Shown here piece after piece: positions 1-11,361 of a stretch of 64,000 nt of DNA. Source of the DNA: Apiospora phragmitis (Eukaryota; Ascomycota; Sordariomycetes; Amphisphaeriales; Apiosporaceae); contig JAQQWL010000003.1 in assembly GCA_038363925.1 (NCBI GenBank), positions 372,001 through 436,000 on the forward strand, in the 5' to 3' direction. Numbering within the stretch: the first letter of the stretch is position 1; every line of letters starts with the position of its first letter. The notes under the pieces are model-generated. The model did no database searches, was not told where the DNA came from, and saw nothing but the letters and a program-made list of their open reading frames with translations. The translations under genes were made by a program, and so were the position numbers.

Positions 1-1526
1 CGACTTGCGGGACCGCCGCTACCACCACCACTACCATCACAGTGAAGGACTACTGTGCTGCTAGCTTCTTCGTATATTTTCAGTATTGGATATACTATTA
101 CGCCATTTATTTCCATCTGGTGGAGGCGATGTCCAAACCCACTGACCTCTTTTCTTGTTTTCCTGTCACAAGCTGGGAGATGATAGAGTAATCTCAACGG
201 ACCGGCACCTGGGAAAAAATCCCTCACACACACAGACACAGATCGCCCGTCAAACATCATCATCATGGACGGACGGACGGATAATGTCTGCATCGAGCCA
301 GCCAGCCAGCAAGCAAACACAACCGACCTGCAGCGTGCGGTGTCGCAACGGGGCGTTCCTTCTTCTACCCCCTCGTGCAGTAGCAGATAGGGGAGTGCAT
401 GATTTGGGGTAACATTGGGTTCTGTTCCAGACCGCCCGCCAAAATCGCTACCGCCGAGGTGGGATTTCAAATAAACCAACTAGCGTTGGCTCTCCTTCTG
501 TCTTTCTGCACTTCCCTCCTCCTCCTCCTCCTCCTTCCAACAACCGCCGAGCCGACAGAAAATCAGTATACCCAACATGAATAAGATGATCAGTCACCTG
601 CAACCAGAGAACGCTTGCGCATAAAGAGGGCAACATCATGTGTTTCCTGCGTGTCTCTCTCCGGCAAGGCAACTTTGGACGATGATCAAAGGCTCTAGAT
701 GATTCGCAGCACTACTCCGACCCGAACCAGCGAAACAAATCTGATGCCAATTATTCCGACCCACTCATGCGCATGCATTTTCGGGCTTTGCCTGGGAGGG
801 ACTGTCTATCCACCCTCCGGCACCGAAAGAGTCTACTGAGTCCAGAGCACCTGCAGAATATAAGCAGCGACGATCACTGCCAATGCCGAAACTACTATGA
901 ACGGTCACGTTGGCCTCCTTGCATTGAATAGAAAGAGTAACCTACTTGGTAAGGAGCGTCAAACTACACGCAGCGGCATCGTATAGTATATCAACTCCGT
1001 ACTTAACTCGTGTACTATGCAACCCACAGAGCACACTAAGGTGTTTGTTACCAGCAACATCCACATGGACTCAACACACAAAGCGTAGAACTCGAAAAAG
1101 CGAGGCAATGTTTTGCTCGATTGAAATGCTATACAGATGCTGTATCTACGTATATGAGTATATTAGCTTTTGCTTTCCGAACACGCGCGTATGGCAGAGA
1201 GAAAATAAAAAGTGAGTGAGTGTGTCGAAGTGAAGAAGAGTGTGTGTAGTGTGTAGTGTGCGCAACCGAAGGAAAAACGTTCGGCGTTGGGTTGGTTGCC
1301 AAGCCTGAACAGCAAAATCCGACTAACCCCGCCACGCTGCTGCTACCAACCAAGGTCTCGGTGTAAGTGAAAGCACTAAAGCAAGCGGAAGTTTGAACGA
1401 AGAACCACATCCACCACCACCCTGAATAAAACCCCGAAACCACCATGGTGGGATTTTGCTATTGAGTGGATGTATGCGAGAAAGAGAAAGCCCCATCACA
1501 GAGATTGGTGATGATCATGACCACGC
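1..1526. other. Intergenic stretch at left edge, no supported gene
   Basis: No reading frame here shows a recognisable domain or convincing splice pattern. Low-complexity tracts are present, including a CTC/CCT run near 515-537. One frame entering from base 3 is Thr-rich and stays open to about position 190, so the tail of an upstream gene is possible but not shown. The 3' end of the minus-strand ATPase gene lies just to the right, so part of this stretch should be its 3' UTR. Confidence 0.5.
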
Positions 1527-4500
1527 TCAAGGCTCCCCGTCCGCCTCCGGCGTCGCATACACCGTAACCCCCACCCCGAACCGCCGCTTCCCCGCCTTCC
1601 ACCCCTCGACCAACCCCAGATAGACCACCACGCAAGCCGCCACGACCCCCCACTCCCGCCCGATGGCCTCGTGCTTGAAGACCAGCCGGTTGACCACGGG
1701 CAAGTACACTACGGGAAAGGTGATGACGAACCCGGCCACGACGGCCCCGAACAGGAACCGGTTGCGGTAGACCGTCCGGAATACCGCCGTAACACCGTGG
1801 TTTCCGTAAATCTCCGGATTCATCGCGAACAGCGAGCGCGTGAAATGCTTCACCTCCCACGCCGTCGCCAACAACAAAAAGCTGAGCGTCGCAAACGTCG
1901 TCGCCCGCGCCCGGTACACGACGTCGCACCCGGCGCTCCAGTCCGAGTTGCACTGCTGCCCCAGCGCCGCCGGGCCCGGAACCCCGCTGAGCCCGTACGC
2001 GACCGACGTGAAAGCGGCCAAACATAACGCGCCCATGAAGAAGCCATACGCCATCTTGTCGGCGATGATCTCCCACGTGAAGACGCCGACCTTTAGGTCG
2101 TGCGGCGGCCGCACCATGATGTCCGGCTGCGCCTCCTCGAGCCCCAGCCCGAGTGCCAGGAAGGAGCTCGTGATCAGGTTGGCCCAGAGGATCTCGATGG
2201 GTGACAGCGGGAAGATGGACTCGCCCTGCGCGTCCTGGAAGGAGAGGCCGATCAGCAGCAGGAACACCTGCGCGATGTTGGACACGAGCAGATGTAACAA
2301 GAACTTCTGGATGTTGTCGAACAGCCGCCGCCCCTCCTCGACCGCCGTCACGATAGACGCGAAATTGTCGTCCGTCAGCACCATGTCGGCCGCCTCCTTG
2401 GCCACGTCGCTGCCATTCAAACCCATGGCGATGCCCACGTCCGACTTCTTCAGCGCCGGCGAGTCGTTGACGCCGTCGCCCGTCATAACACAAAAAGCGC
2501 CGCGCCGGTGCATGGCCTCGACCATCCGCACTTTCGTCGCCGGGCTGCACCGCGCCAGCACGAGCGGCAGGCTTGCCAGGGCGTCGATCTCGGGCTCGCT
2601 CAGGGCGTCGAACGCGCTGGCCGCCATGGTCGCATGGGCCGCCTCCGCCGCCGTCAGGTGCGCCCCCAGGATGCCGACCTCGTGCGCGATGGCCGTCGCC
2701 GTCTTGATGTGGTCGCCTGTCAGCATGTGCACCGAGATACCGGCCCGCTTGCACTTTCGCACGGCGCCGGCCGTCTCGATGCGCGGGGGGTCGTAGAGCC
2801 CCGCCAAGCCGAGAGGGGTCAGGTCGCTCTCGGCGAAGTCGCGCTCCTTCACGACTGCGTCCGAGAGGGCCGTGGTCCTGTGCGCGATGCAGAGAACGCG
2901 TAGACCCTCGGCGGCCAGAGATTCTGCCTTGGCCGTAAGTTCGGCCTTTTCTTCCTCCGTCACATCGAGGCGGGGAAGGAGTGCCTCGAGGGCACCCTTG
3001 GTGTAGATGTCGACCGTCTGGCCCCCGCGGGCCTGCCCGTACACGACGCTCATACGCTTGCACGACGAGTCGAAGGGGAACTCGGTCAGGAGGGTGGACG
3101 ACTTGGCGTGCGAGACGGTCACTTTGCTCAGGCCGAAACGCATGGCGAATACGTTCAGGGCAATCTCAGTGGGCTCGCCCACGGCAGTCCAGGCGGCGGG
3201 CGCCGAAGTGGACATGGTCGAGGTCTCGCCCCCGTCGTCGGTGGTACCCGCCGCCGACTTGCAGTCCGTCACGGTCGAGTTGTTGCAGAGCGAGATGCAT
3301 TCGACAAAGGTCCTCGCGTCCTCGGGCAGTCGCGAGACGGACGAGGGAGGCCGCGAGGGGGTTTCCTCCTTACCGGGGCCCCAGACGACGGTGCCGCTGG
3401 AGGGGTCGAACGAGTGGGTGCAGTCGTTCACGGTCGCGCTGAGGCTGCCGCCGCGCAGCCAGATCTTCCGGGTGATCATCTTGCCCTGGGTGAGGGTGCC
3501 GGTCTTGTCGGAGCAGATGTTGGTGACGCCGCCGACGGCCTCGAGCGCCGAGAGCTTGCGGACGATGACGTTGCCCTTGGTCATGGCCTTGGTGCCGACC
3601 GCCATGCTGATGGTCAGCACCGCGATGAGCGACTCGGGGATGACGGCGACGCCGACGCAGATGCCGTAGATGAGCACCTCGTCGTCGACGTGCCAGCGGC
3701 TGACGGAGAAGACGATGACGGCCAGCAGGATGGCGAGGCCGAACAGGAGCAGCGCGAACTTGCTGAGCTTCACCTGCAGCGGCGTGCCCTCGAGACCGAG
3801 AACGCCGCGGAGGCCGTTCTTGAACCGGTGCAGCAGGCGGGCGGGACCGGACAGGCCGGTCTTGGCCTTGGGGTTGGCGCGGAGCATCTCGGCGATCTTG
3901 CCGACCTCGGTGCTCATACCGGTCGCCACGACGACACCCCTGCCCCGGCCGCGCGTGACGGTGCTGGCCGAGTAGAGCATGTTGATGCGATCGCCCAGAG
4001 GGACGTCGGCTTCTGCGAGGATGGCCTCGGGATGCTTGCTGATGGGCAGGGACTCTCCGGTGAGGAGGGCCTCATCCGTCGACAGGTTCAGCCCGTCGAT
4101 GAGGCGCAGGTCCGCGGGGACGATGTCGCCGACATTGAGGATGACGATGTCACCCCTGACAAGCTCCTCCGCCTTGATCGATTCGATCTGCTGCTGGCGG
4201 ATGACTTTGCAAGTAGGAGCAGACAGCGCATAGAGAGACTGGATAGTCTGCTCTGCACGGTAGTCTTGGATGAGTCTGGGCACTCGTCATTATTAGCGCG
4301 AGTCATTGTTTGTAAAGGGGGGAGGAGAAGGGATGAACTGGTAGTAGTAGAGTATAAACTGACCCGACGACAATGTTGAGCAGGATGACGGCTGCGATGA
4401 CACCGCCTTCGATGAAATCGCTGATGGCAAAAGAGAGTGCCATGACGATGAAGAGTACTACAGTCAAGCTGTTGGAGACCTGTCTCAAGAGAATCTCCCA

Positions 4501-4908
4501 CACGGATAGCCCTTTAGCTCCTTTAACCGAGTTCGGCCCATCCTGGCCAAGGCGATGAGCCGCTTCGGCGTCGGTGAGCCCATAGCCAAAGCTGGTGCCG
4601 AAAGCCGGCTCTAACTCGGCGAGCGGGAGGGTGTGGGGATGGGAGACCTCATTCACGGACTGTGGGGTGCCGCCGATGGTAGTGGTGGTGGTGTCTGTGC
4701 CGTGGATGGAGACGGATCCCTTCTCTGTCCGCAGGGGCGAAAACGACGGGGCGCCGGGGCCGGTCAGGTGGCGGCTGGGGTCCCGGGTGTTTAGGGTTGC
4801 GGGGTCGCGCTGGCTAGGGTGACCAGCGGGAGAGGACGTGGCATTGGTTAAACCACATATAGGAGGTTCAGTCGACTCCTCGACGATGATTTGGTCGGTT
4901 TCACCCAT
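1527..4908 (-). CDS. ENA: ENA-type (P-type IID) Na+/K+-exporting ATPase, two exons
   Basis: Exons run 4908-4364 and 4275-1527 with an 88-bp intron (4276-4363, donor GTCAGT, acceptor CCCAG). The join restores a continuous ILLNIVVG-LIQDYRAEQ segment and gives 1097 aa. P-type hallmarks are all present: TGES (about residue 254), IPESL in TM4, the phospho-Asp motif DKTGTLT (Asp about 438), DPPR, and the hinge TGDGVNDSP. The whole C-terminal half follows the yeast Ena1 pattern, including FPLSPIEILW, the RPPHD motif, GVFTWE and a conserved last TM region. The family expels Na+ or K+ across the plasma or internal membrane in salt or alkaline stress. The N-terminal ~85 residues are Ser/Thr/Pro-rich and look disordered. 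The gene appears intact. A calcium ATPase is unlikely given the IID-specific blocks. A GC-rich antisense frame over the same region is only a shadow. Confidence 0.95.
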
Positions 4909-7440
4909 TCACGTATGACTGCAACACAGCTTGATGCCTGTGTACTTGGTTGGTATCCTAGAGGAAGGACTTCTTGAGCAGAAAGTAAGGGAGAGAATGA
5001 AAGAGGCAAGAAGAGTAAGAGGGGAGAAGAGAGAAACGGGATAAGTCTGATTGTGAAGGTCCGATCCGGGGACGGCTAGATATAATGGGAACCCCCGCCG
5101 ACTTGGGCAGCTCATCATGTGGCTAGCTGCCAATGCGATGCCAAGGGACGTCGTCCCATGTATCTTCGGTTGCTGGCTGGCTTTGCTTGCTACCTAGGTA
5201 CGGAAGCAGAAAAGCGGCGAGATGCACCGATCCCATTTGGACTGTGTCGTCAGCAGAAAATGCGGCTTGCGATGGGGTACGGAGTACTGCAGGGGGATAG
5301 GGCGGGCGTGCGGGTGATATGGCCAGGGACCAAGGTACGGTACCGAGACAGGAGGATGGCGACGGTCAAGTTTCCAAGCCTGCCAAGCGGCGCTAGAACC
5401 TCCGCGGTTTCTTGGAGAGGGCGCAAGGGCAACGCGGGATGTCCATCCGGGGTCCGTCAAGTTACTCCATGATGATGCGGCAACGTCAATCGCGTAGAGT
5501 GAGGCGATACAGAGGGAGATGGTTGGCTATGGGTGAGGAGGATAAGAATAGCTACGTTAGGTATGTAGCTGCACAGCGTGGATTGGAATTATGCAGATGG
5601 AACTTCCCAACAGCTGACTCGATGGGCTAACTTTGGAGAAGCCTTGGACCTTCTCTCATTTTGATCTGATGCATTCATTCCATAGTTGAAGATGCAGCAG
5701 CCGGTAGCACTTGCCTCTCCACTCGTTTATGGTTCAGGTACATGCCCGAGCTTCGTGCTTAAGTCGAAGACGTCCCAGCTGTCAGTTCAGATTGATTTCT
5801 GATGGAATGCTTGGCTTACGGCTGGGCAGTCAGAGTCTGGACGGTTGGTGGTTCGACGACGGAAATAACTTACTTGCCCAGACAAGACACCTCTTTCGTC
5901 GGCTACCGAAGCTCCCCCAACCCACCACCACACCAAACCAAACGCCTCGCTTAGGCACCTTTCAGTCTTGTCTTCACCTCAGACACCTTCATCCCAACAT
6001 GAACCTGTTCGCCAACATGCAGACATGTTCGCACTCTCGCGGTCAGCTGCACATGGCATGGACCACCACGATGAATCGTGAAGGTGCAGATACTGCTCTT
6101 CGCCAAACTAATAGGAGTCAGTCACTTCTTTTTTCATTCCCGCAATACTTCCAGGCTTCCAAAATTAGGGATAGGTATCTGCTATCTGCTGACGGCTGCC
6201 TGTCGACCTGCTACCACTGCCAATGCTGCTCCATGGGTGGCCGTACCGTGCCCACCTGCTCTCTCACCCCCCGTATTCCAGCCCCCCGCACATCCCAACA
6301 TATGGACTTGGCCGACGAGAGCGTATCCACTACGGCGCCGCTTGGCGGCTCACCTCCCTTCTTTTGCCCCGGCCCTGATTTCCTCATTTGGTTCTGCCAA
6401 TGTCGTGTGCCGACAATATGAGGCCAACGATCCGTTGATGACAGAGGCTCGTCATTCAATTATTGTGGATTGGTTTTCTTGGAAATGAGGCATGTATGTG
6501 TGATAACTTACCAGCATCCCAAGCAAACCATCATCGTCCGTCTTGGTTCTGCGGATGAATGAGGGGAAATGTCTTGTACGATTGATACTCTGCTTCACCG
6601 AGACCATGAAAACTGACAAATCAGCCTGTTACACGTCAAATCAAGAGAGACTCGTCGCGTGTGATAGGAGAGGTGCATATCCAAGTAATGCAATGTATGC
6701 GCCTTCCATCAAGAAGTGGTAATTGCGCGAACTCGGTGAATCAGTCAATGCATTGGACTGATCGTCTTGTGTTGTTGAAGTCCCCGATCGGGCCAATGAT
6801 GTCCCATCCGTACATCACCCGCATGGCCCGTACGATTTTCATGTGCTTAACTCTCCCCCAAGGCAGATAAGGTGCGAAAGCGAACGGACTTTCAGGGCCC
6901 TCCGACAGTGGGGTGGTTGAATTCCTAGCCAAACTCGGGCGTATCGGTCTTCCGCAACGGATCCGGGGTGGCAGGCAGTGCAAAGTACGTACGGAGAGTC
7001 TTCTGGCTTCTGGATGGTATGCAACTCCACATGTCCTTTCCACCGCAATGGGCAGGTCCAGACCCAAAAGGTGCATACGCGAAAGAGTCTCGTGCAGTAG
7101 ACCGCCGCCGCTGATGAACCAGTGAGAAGTGCGAATGCCCTTGCTTCCAAGCCTTGGTTTCTGCCTTGGTCATCCATGGCGGTTTGGATTTGATTGGGCA
7201 GATGTATTGGCCGTTCCCTGGCTTCGGTGGAGTATTGTTCCCTCCTTGAAGCCACCATGAAAAGATACATGCATTGATGAGTACTGGTCAATTGTAAGTA
7301 TCTCGGCGTATAACCGAAAAAAGAATCATCTGATTCTGAATGATAAGCAATTGGCAGTATGGGTTATCTACGTAGGTACATGTAAGAAGAAGTTATTGTA
7401 AGCCGATGATGTTATCTCCATCCACTCATCATGCTGCCTC
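4909..7440. other. 2.5-kb intergenic region, nothing firmly supported
   Basis: This holds the ENA promoter on its left and the 3' flank of the amidohydrolase on its right. Open frames at 5711-6421 (+), 6741-7291 (-) and elsewhere overlap one another, lack domains and do not splice into anything recognisable. A perfect GTAAGT donor-like sequence on the minus strand near 6509 follows a short open frame, but I found no matching downstream exon. A short lineage-specific gene cannot be excluded. Confidence 0.45.
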
Positions 7441-9147
7441 CTATGCCTCGTAAACCTTAATCCCCCTGAACCAAGTCTGCTTCACCGTGGCCTCCAGCAG
7501 CTTCTCCGCATCCCACTCCATATCCACGACCGCCAGATCGGCCGACAGCCCCTTCTCCAGCCGGCCCGCCCACCGGTCCATGTAGCAACTATACGCCGAC
7601 CCCGCCGTCGCCGCCGCCACCGCCGCCGCCAGTTCCAGCGCAAACTGCGGGTTGTTCCTCATCATCATCCCCGCCTCTCCCTCCTTCTCCTTGAGCTCCA
7701 ACCCCGGCTCCCGCGCCGACCGCCGCGTCGCCGCCGTGTAAATGTTCCGCAGCGCCCCGTGCGGCGCCGTCGGCGCGTCGCACCCCAACGCCAGCACCGC
7801 GCCGCCCTCGGCGAACTCCTTGTAGGCGAACGCCCGCCCGCAGCGCTCGTGGCCCAGCAGCCGCGGCCACGCCCGCAGGATGGCCGGGTCCGCGTGCACG
7901 GGCTGCACCGAGGCCGTGATGCCCAGGCGGCCGAGGCGGGCCGCGTCCGCGGGGCTGGCGAGCTCGAGGTGCTCGATGCGGTGCCGCTTGCTGTTTTCTT
8001 TGCCTCCCGGAGTTGGAGGGGTGGTGCCCTGCTCCAGGGCGTCCATGGCGGTGCGCACGGCGAGGTCGCCGATGGCGTGCAGGGCGCACTGCAGGCCGGC
8101 CTCGTCCGCCTTGCGGACGACGGGCACGATGTCGTCGACGGTCCAGAGGGGGCCGCAATTACCACCCGTGGAGGAGTAGGGCTCCGTCAGCGCCGCGGTG
8201 CACGCATCAATAATACCGTCGCAGATGATCTTGGTGCCGGCGATGCGGAAGTCGGACTCGTTCTTGAACTCCTCCCACAGCTCGATGGCGCGGTCCACCT
8301 GGGCCAGGTTCTCGGCCTCGGACGCGCGCGGCGTGATGAGCCAGTGCGCCGCCAGCCGGATGGGCAGCGTCTCCCCGTTTTCCTGCTGCTGTCGGCGCAG
8401 TACTCGCACGGCCTCCAGCATGTTCTCGTCGAACGCCATGTCCACGGCGCCCGTGTACCCCTCACGGGTGTACGACGAAATGGCCCCCTGCAGCGCCGCC
8501 AGCTTCTCCTCCATGGACGCGACTTTGGCGAGGTGCGGCCACACGACGAGCATGACGGCCGACTCGGCCAGCACGCCCGTCGGCTTTCCCGAGACGGCGT
8601 CGCGGTGGATCTTACCGCCCTGGGGGTCCGGCATGTTTTGCAGGCCCATCTCCTCGACGGCCGCCGTGTTGCACCACGTCGAGTGCAGGCTCTTCTCGTC
8701 GACGTAGATGGGGCGGAGGTCCAGGTCGTCCAGCAGGTTTGTTGAGGGCTCTTCCCCGTCCGTCATCATGGCGTACATCCAGCCCTTGCAGCAGATCCGC
8801 GGGACGTCGGGATGGTCGCGGGCGTACTGCTGGATGGTGTCCCGTATGTCCTGCAGGTTCTTGCAGTCATCCAACGCCACGTTCTGCAGCGACTGGCCGA
8901 GGCGCAGGAGGTGCATGTGCCCCTCGACGAAGCCGGGTAGTACCATATGACCCTGCATGTCGTGGCGCACCGTCCCCGCGGCGGCTTCGGGCTGTGCGAC
9001 TTCGGGGTCGCTCAGGGACCCTACGTGCGCGATGTTGCCGCTGGCGTCGACCACGAGGCATTCGGCGAAGGCATGGGCACGGCCGTCGGTGCCTTGGCTT
9101 ACGAAGAAGCGGCCATTGTGCAGTATACTAGCCGGGGAGGGGCCCAT
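7441..9147 (-). CDS. Amidohydrolase of the YtcJ-like (Amidohydro_3) family
   Basis: Single-exon gene of 568 aa starting at the Met at 9147. The frame extends 38 codons further upstream, but the metal-binding N-terminal strand (SILHNGRFF) begins right after this Met, so I prefer it. Seen directly: the metal-binding H-x-H in VEGHMH (His 77 and 79), a long TIM-barrel body, a C-terminal RIEHLE strand followed by QPVHADP, the GCDAP segment, and a composite beta-sandwich end (GLSADLAVVDMEWD). This order is typical of cytosolic exoenzymes that hydrolyse amide or imide bonds with bound metals. The substrate is unknown. Strong GC bias at codon third positions creates several antisense frames. No partner gene is adjacent, so no pathway can be inferred. 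Confidence 0.85.
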   Translation of the reverse strand: MGPSPASILHNGRFFVSQGTDGRAHAFAECLVVDASGNIAHVGSLSDPEVAQPEAAAGTVRHDMQGHMVLPGFVEGHMHLLRLGQSLQNVALDDCKNLQDIRDTIQQYARDHPDVPRICCKGWMYAMMTDGEEPSTNLLDDLDLRPIYVDEKSLHSTWCNTAAVEEMGLQNMPDPQGGKIHRDAVSGKPTGVLAESAVMLVVWPHLAKVASMEEKLAALQGAISSYTREGYTGAVDMAFDENMLEAVRVLRRQQQENGETLPIRLAAHWLITPRASEAENLAQVDRAIELWEEFKNESDFRIAGTKIICDGIIDACTAALTEPYSSTGGNCGPLWTVDDIVPVVRKADEAGLQCALHAIGDLAVRTAMDALEQGTTPPTPGGKENSKRHRIEHLELASPADAARLGRLGITASVQPVHADPAILRAWPRLLGHERCGRAFAYKEFAEGGAVLALGCDAPTAPHGALRNIYTAATRRSAREPGLELKEKEGEAGMMMRNNPQFALELAAAVAAATAGSAYSCYMDRWAGRLEKGLSADLAVVDMEWDAEKLLEATVKQTWFRGIKVYEA

Positions 9148-9842
9148 GGTTGAGTTTGGGCTCGGAGGTAGGTATTTAGCCCCAGTATGGCTGATGGGAA
9201 CGAAAACGTTAATATAAGCCTGAAAGTTTTTGCCGCGTATGCACTCCGAATAGGTAAGCAAGATGTCTCTATTTCCGTGGATCGAAATCTATGGTCTATG
9301 ATCTGCGCTGTTCAAATAGATCTCCAACCCAGATTGGAGAGAGGTAGGACAGGAAAGAAGTAAGTAGGCAAAGCACACTGGAGATGCCAAGTCCGATCGC
9401 GGGCTACTGCCGTTTCGGCCACTGCAGCAACTCAGGCCTCCTTGACGACATGAGTAATTGCAGGTACAGCCCGCATTGGCGTGACACTATCCACGCACGT
9501 TCCTGACTATTTTCGACTTAAGCATTGAAAATTGGTTCCAGGTCTGGAGTTTGGTAAAGAGTGACAAGGCGATACGTCTTGGCTGAGAATTATTCACAGT
9601 GACACACTTACAAGACGGGGAGGTCAAATGCTTTATTTTCAGCTGGTTCTAGCGCCCCACTGTAGCGCAGCAGGCGAGCAGGCCCAAATTTAGGCCCTGT
9701 AATCATAAGTTCAACCACATCTCGAAAGCGGTAGTTATAGCAACATGATGATGTAAACAACTTTTTATTCAGTTTCGGGTAGATCTCGGCTTGCATACAA
9801 AGCCTCCTAATCCGAGCTTCTTCGACCTTACAGGTCACAGAA
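9148..9842. other. Intergenic, 3' to the chitin-binding gene
   Basis: Holds the amidohydrolase promoter (minus strand) and the 3' flank of the chitin-binding gene. I see no coding signal, RNA gene or repeat here. Confidence 0.5.
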
Positions 9843-10438
9843 CTAGTTGTTGCATTTCCCATAAGTCGCCTGGCAGCCGGTCGTCTTCGAACAATGATCC
9901 GTCGTAGCCCCGCACCATCCTCTGTAACGCAGTCGAATCAAATCAGCCAATCTTCCATACATTTACCCACTTCACTTCACTTCCATAGCCACAGCCGCAC
10001 TTGAACAAAGTGGCAGCGAAGGGGGTGAGAGAGAGAGAAAGAAAAAAAGATATAAGGAGACAGAGAGAACGAAAGAAAGAGAGAAGGAACTCACGCAGCC
10101 GAGCAGCAGTCCGTCCCCGGGCACTTGTACCCGAACTTGCCCGCCTCGACGGTGCCGCACGTCCCGTCGACGGAGATGGTGGTGCCCGGCACGGGCGCGC
10201 GGCACGCCGACGTCGCGTTGGAGTAGCTTCCCTGGCAGCCGGCCGAGCTGAGGCAGTACGCATCCTCGGCGCCGCAGTAGCCGCTGCTGGAGCAGCACGC
10301 CTTTTCTTTAAAGCACGTGTAGCCCTTGTTGGCGCCGCCCTTGACCATGCCGCAGGTGCCGTCCGGGCTCACGGCCGCGAGGGCGCCGGTGGCCAGGATG
10401 GTGGCCAGGCCGAGGCGGAGGGAGGGTTGAGGAAGCAT
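9843..10438 (-). CDS. Secreted protein with two hevein-like chitin-binding domains (CBM18), two exons
   Basis: Exon 1 is 10438-10095; exon 2 is 9921-9843; the 173-bp intron has donor GTGAGT and acceptor TTACAG. The join completes the second domain, giving CCSAAGWCG followed by a C-terminal Cys-rich end, 140 aa in all. A signal peptide of about 21 residues precedes two CBM18 modules (about 25-80 and 89-140). Each carries the hevein order DGTCG, a CC pair, GxCG, then later Cys, with 8 Cys spacing preserved. The family binds chitin or chito-oligosaccharides and acts outside the cell, as wall proteins or as effectors that mask or sequester chitin. There is no catalytic domain, so a binding role is the inference. 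Reading through the intron gives a stop at once in the second domain, so an unspliced call loses the last 26 residues. A TATA-like element lies about 155 bp upstream. Confidence 0.88.
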
Positions 10439-10592
10439 GATGGATTAAGTAGAGAGTGTGTTTGGAAGAGATGGCGAAGAAGAAGAGGCCGATAACGATG
10501 TTGTCAGAGTCTGGGACTATGGCAACATTCAATGGCGCGATGGTGATCGAGAGGCTTCAGCTGGTGTTTGTTCAAGGCGATTGGGTCGTCTC

Positions 10593-10602
10593 CTATATAT
10601 GA
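10593..10602 (-). promoter_or_regulatory. TATA-like element upstream of the CBM18 gene
   Basis: The minus strand reads CATATATAGG about 155-165 bp before the start codon at 10438, a plausible distance for a fungal TATA box. No mapping of transcript starts is available. Confidence 0.35.
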
Positions 10603-11184
10603 AATGGTGAGTTGGACTCGACAGGCTTGGATTCGCCCTCGATGCCCCCTTTTGGAAGACCCGCGCTCAATCTCCCGATGTTGTATTGTCTCTTGGAGCG
10701 ACTGGCATTCGTGTTGGAGCTCGATATTGCGCTGCAGAACAGAAATCTGCACCCGTCGTGTTTTTCCGTCCTCTGGTGGTTACTCGCCTGATTTAGCCGG
10801 GCAGTTCCTTAATATCCAGAACGCAAGAGGCAAACGGAAAGCGGGTGAATTGATGAAGGCAGGGTTCCATTGAAGTATGTAACCCATTTTCCCCCTCCCT
10901 TCGCATGCGGGATGGCAGTAATAGAAGCCGACGGGGGTGGCTACATGGACCTTCTTCTTCCAGTGGCGATATGCGAAGAGGGCAAACACCAGTTCGCAAG
11001 CGGAAGCATTGGTGCGCTATCCAGACCACCCCATATGGAATTTTGACATGCATTAAGGAGTGAGATCTGGCAATGGATATCTCTTTCCTGTGTTCAACAC
11101 ATCTTGGTCCAGGCCAGGTTAAGCTCATGTCGCTCATTCTCCCGTTCGGCACGAGCAGTGATCAACATCTACATAGGACTTGGC

Positions 11185-11216
11185 TAGTACTAGAGAGAGA
11201 TCATCTCTAGGTACTA
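11185..11216. repeat. Imperfect inverted repeat (possible hairpin)
   Basis: The arms TAGTACTAGAGA and TCTCTAGGTACTA pair with a single bulge around a short centre (GAGATCA). It lies in the spacer between the CBM18 promoter and the 3' end of the ECM33-like gene. It may be a transcription-end structure or chance. Confidence 0.3.
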
Positions 11217-11361
11217 CCAGAGTGGCACGGCACCTCAGCTTTGTTGCCTGATACCATAGCTGACGTAGATCATTGTCAAATATTAAAGGGTATCTCAAGT
11301 CTATATTGCTCTATTAATCACAGCCCAAGTTAAGCATACGGGGAATCTCCAAAGCTCTGAC

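Larger units (their letters stand above)
10439..11361. other. Intergenic, CBM18 promoter side
   Basis: Apart from the TATA-like element and the inverted repeat given separately, no gene or RNA can be supported here. Confidence 0.5.

Noticed and set aside
1459..3063. 534-codon minus-strand frame overlapping the ENA gene
   Set aside because: It is a GC-driven shadow of the ATPase frame, Arg/Gly-rich and without any domain.
3108..4379. 423-codon plus-strand frame opposite the ENA gene
   Set aside because: Antisense shadow with highly biased Asp/Gly/Arg composition.
5711..6421. 236-codon plus-strand frame
   Set aside because: No domain, unusual composition, and an equally open overlapping frame in the same stretch; no splice support.
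7759..8745. 328-codon plus-strand frame opposite the amidohydrolase
   Set aside because: Antisense shadow; the minus strand carries a clear enzyme.
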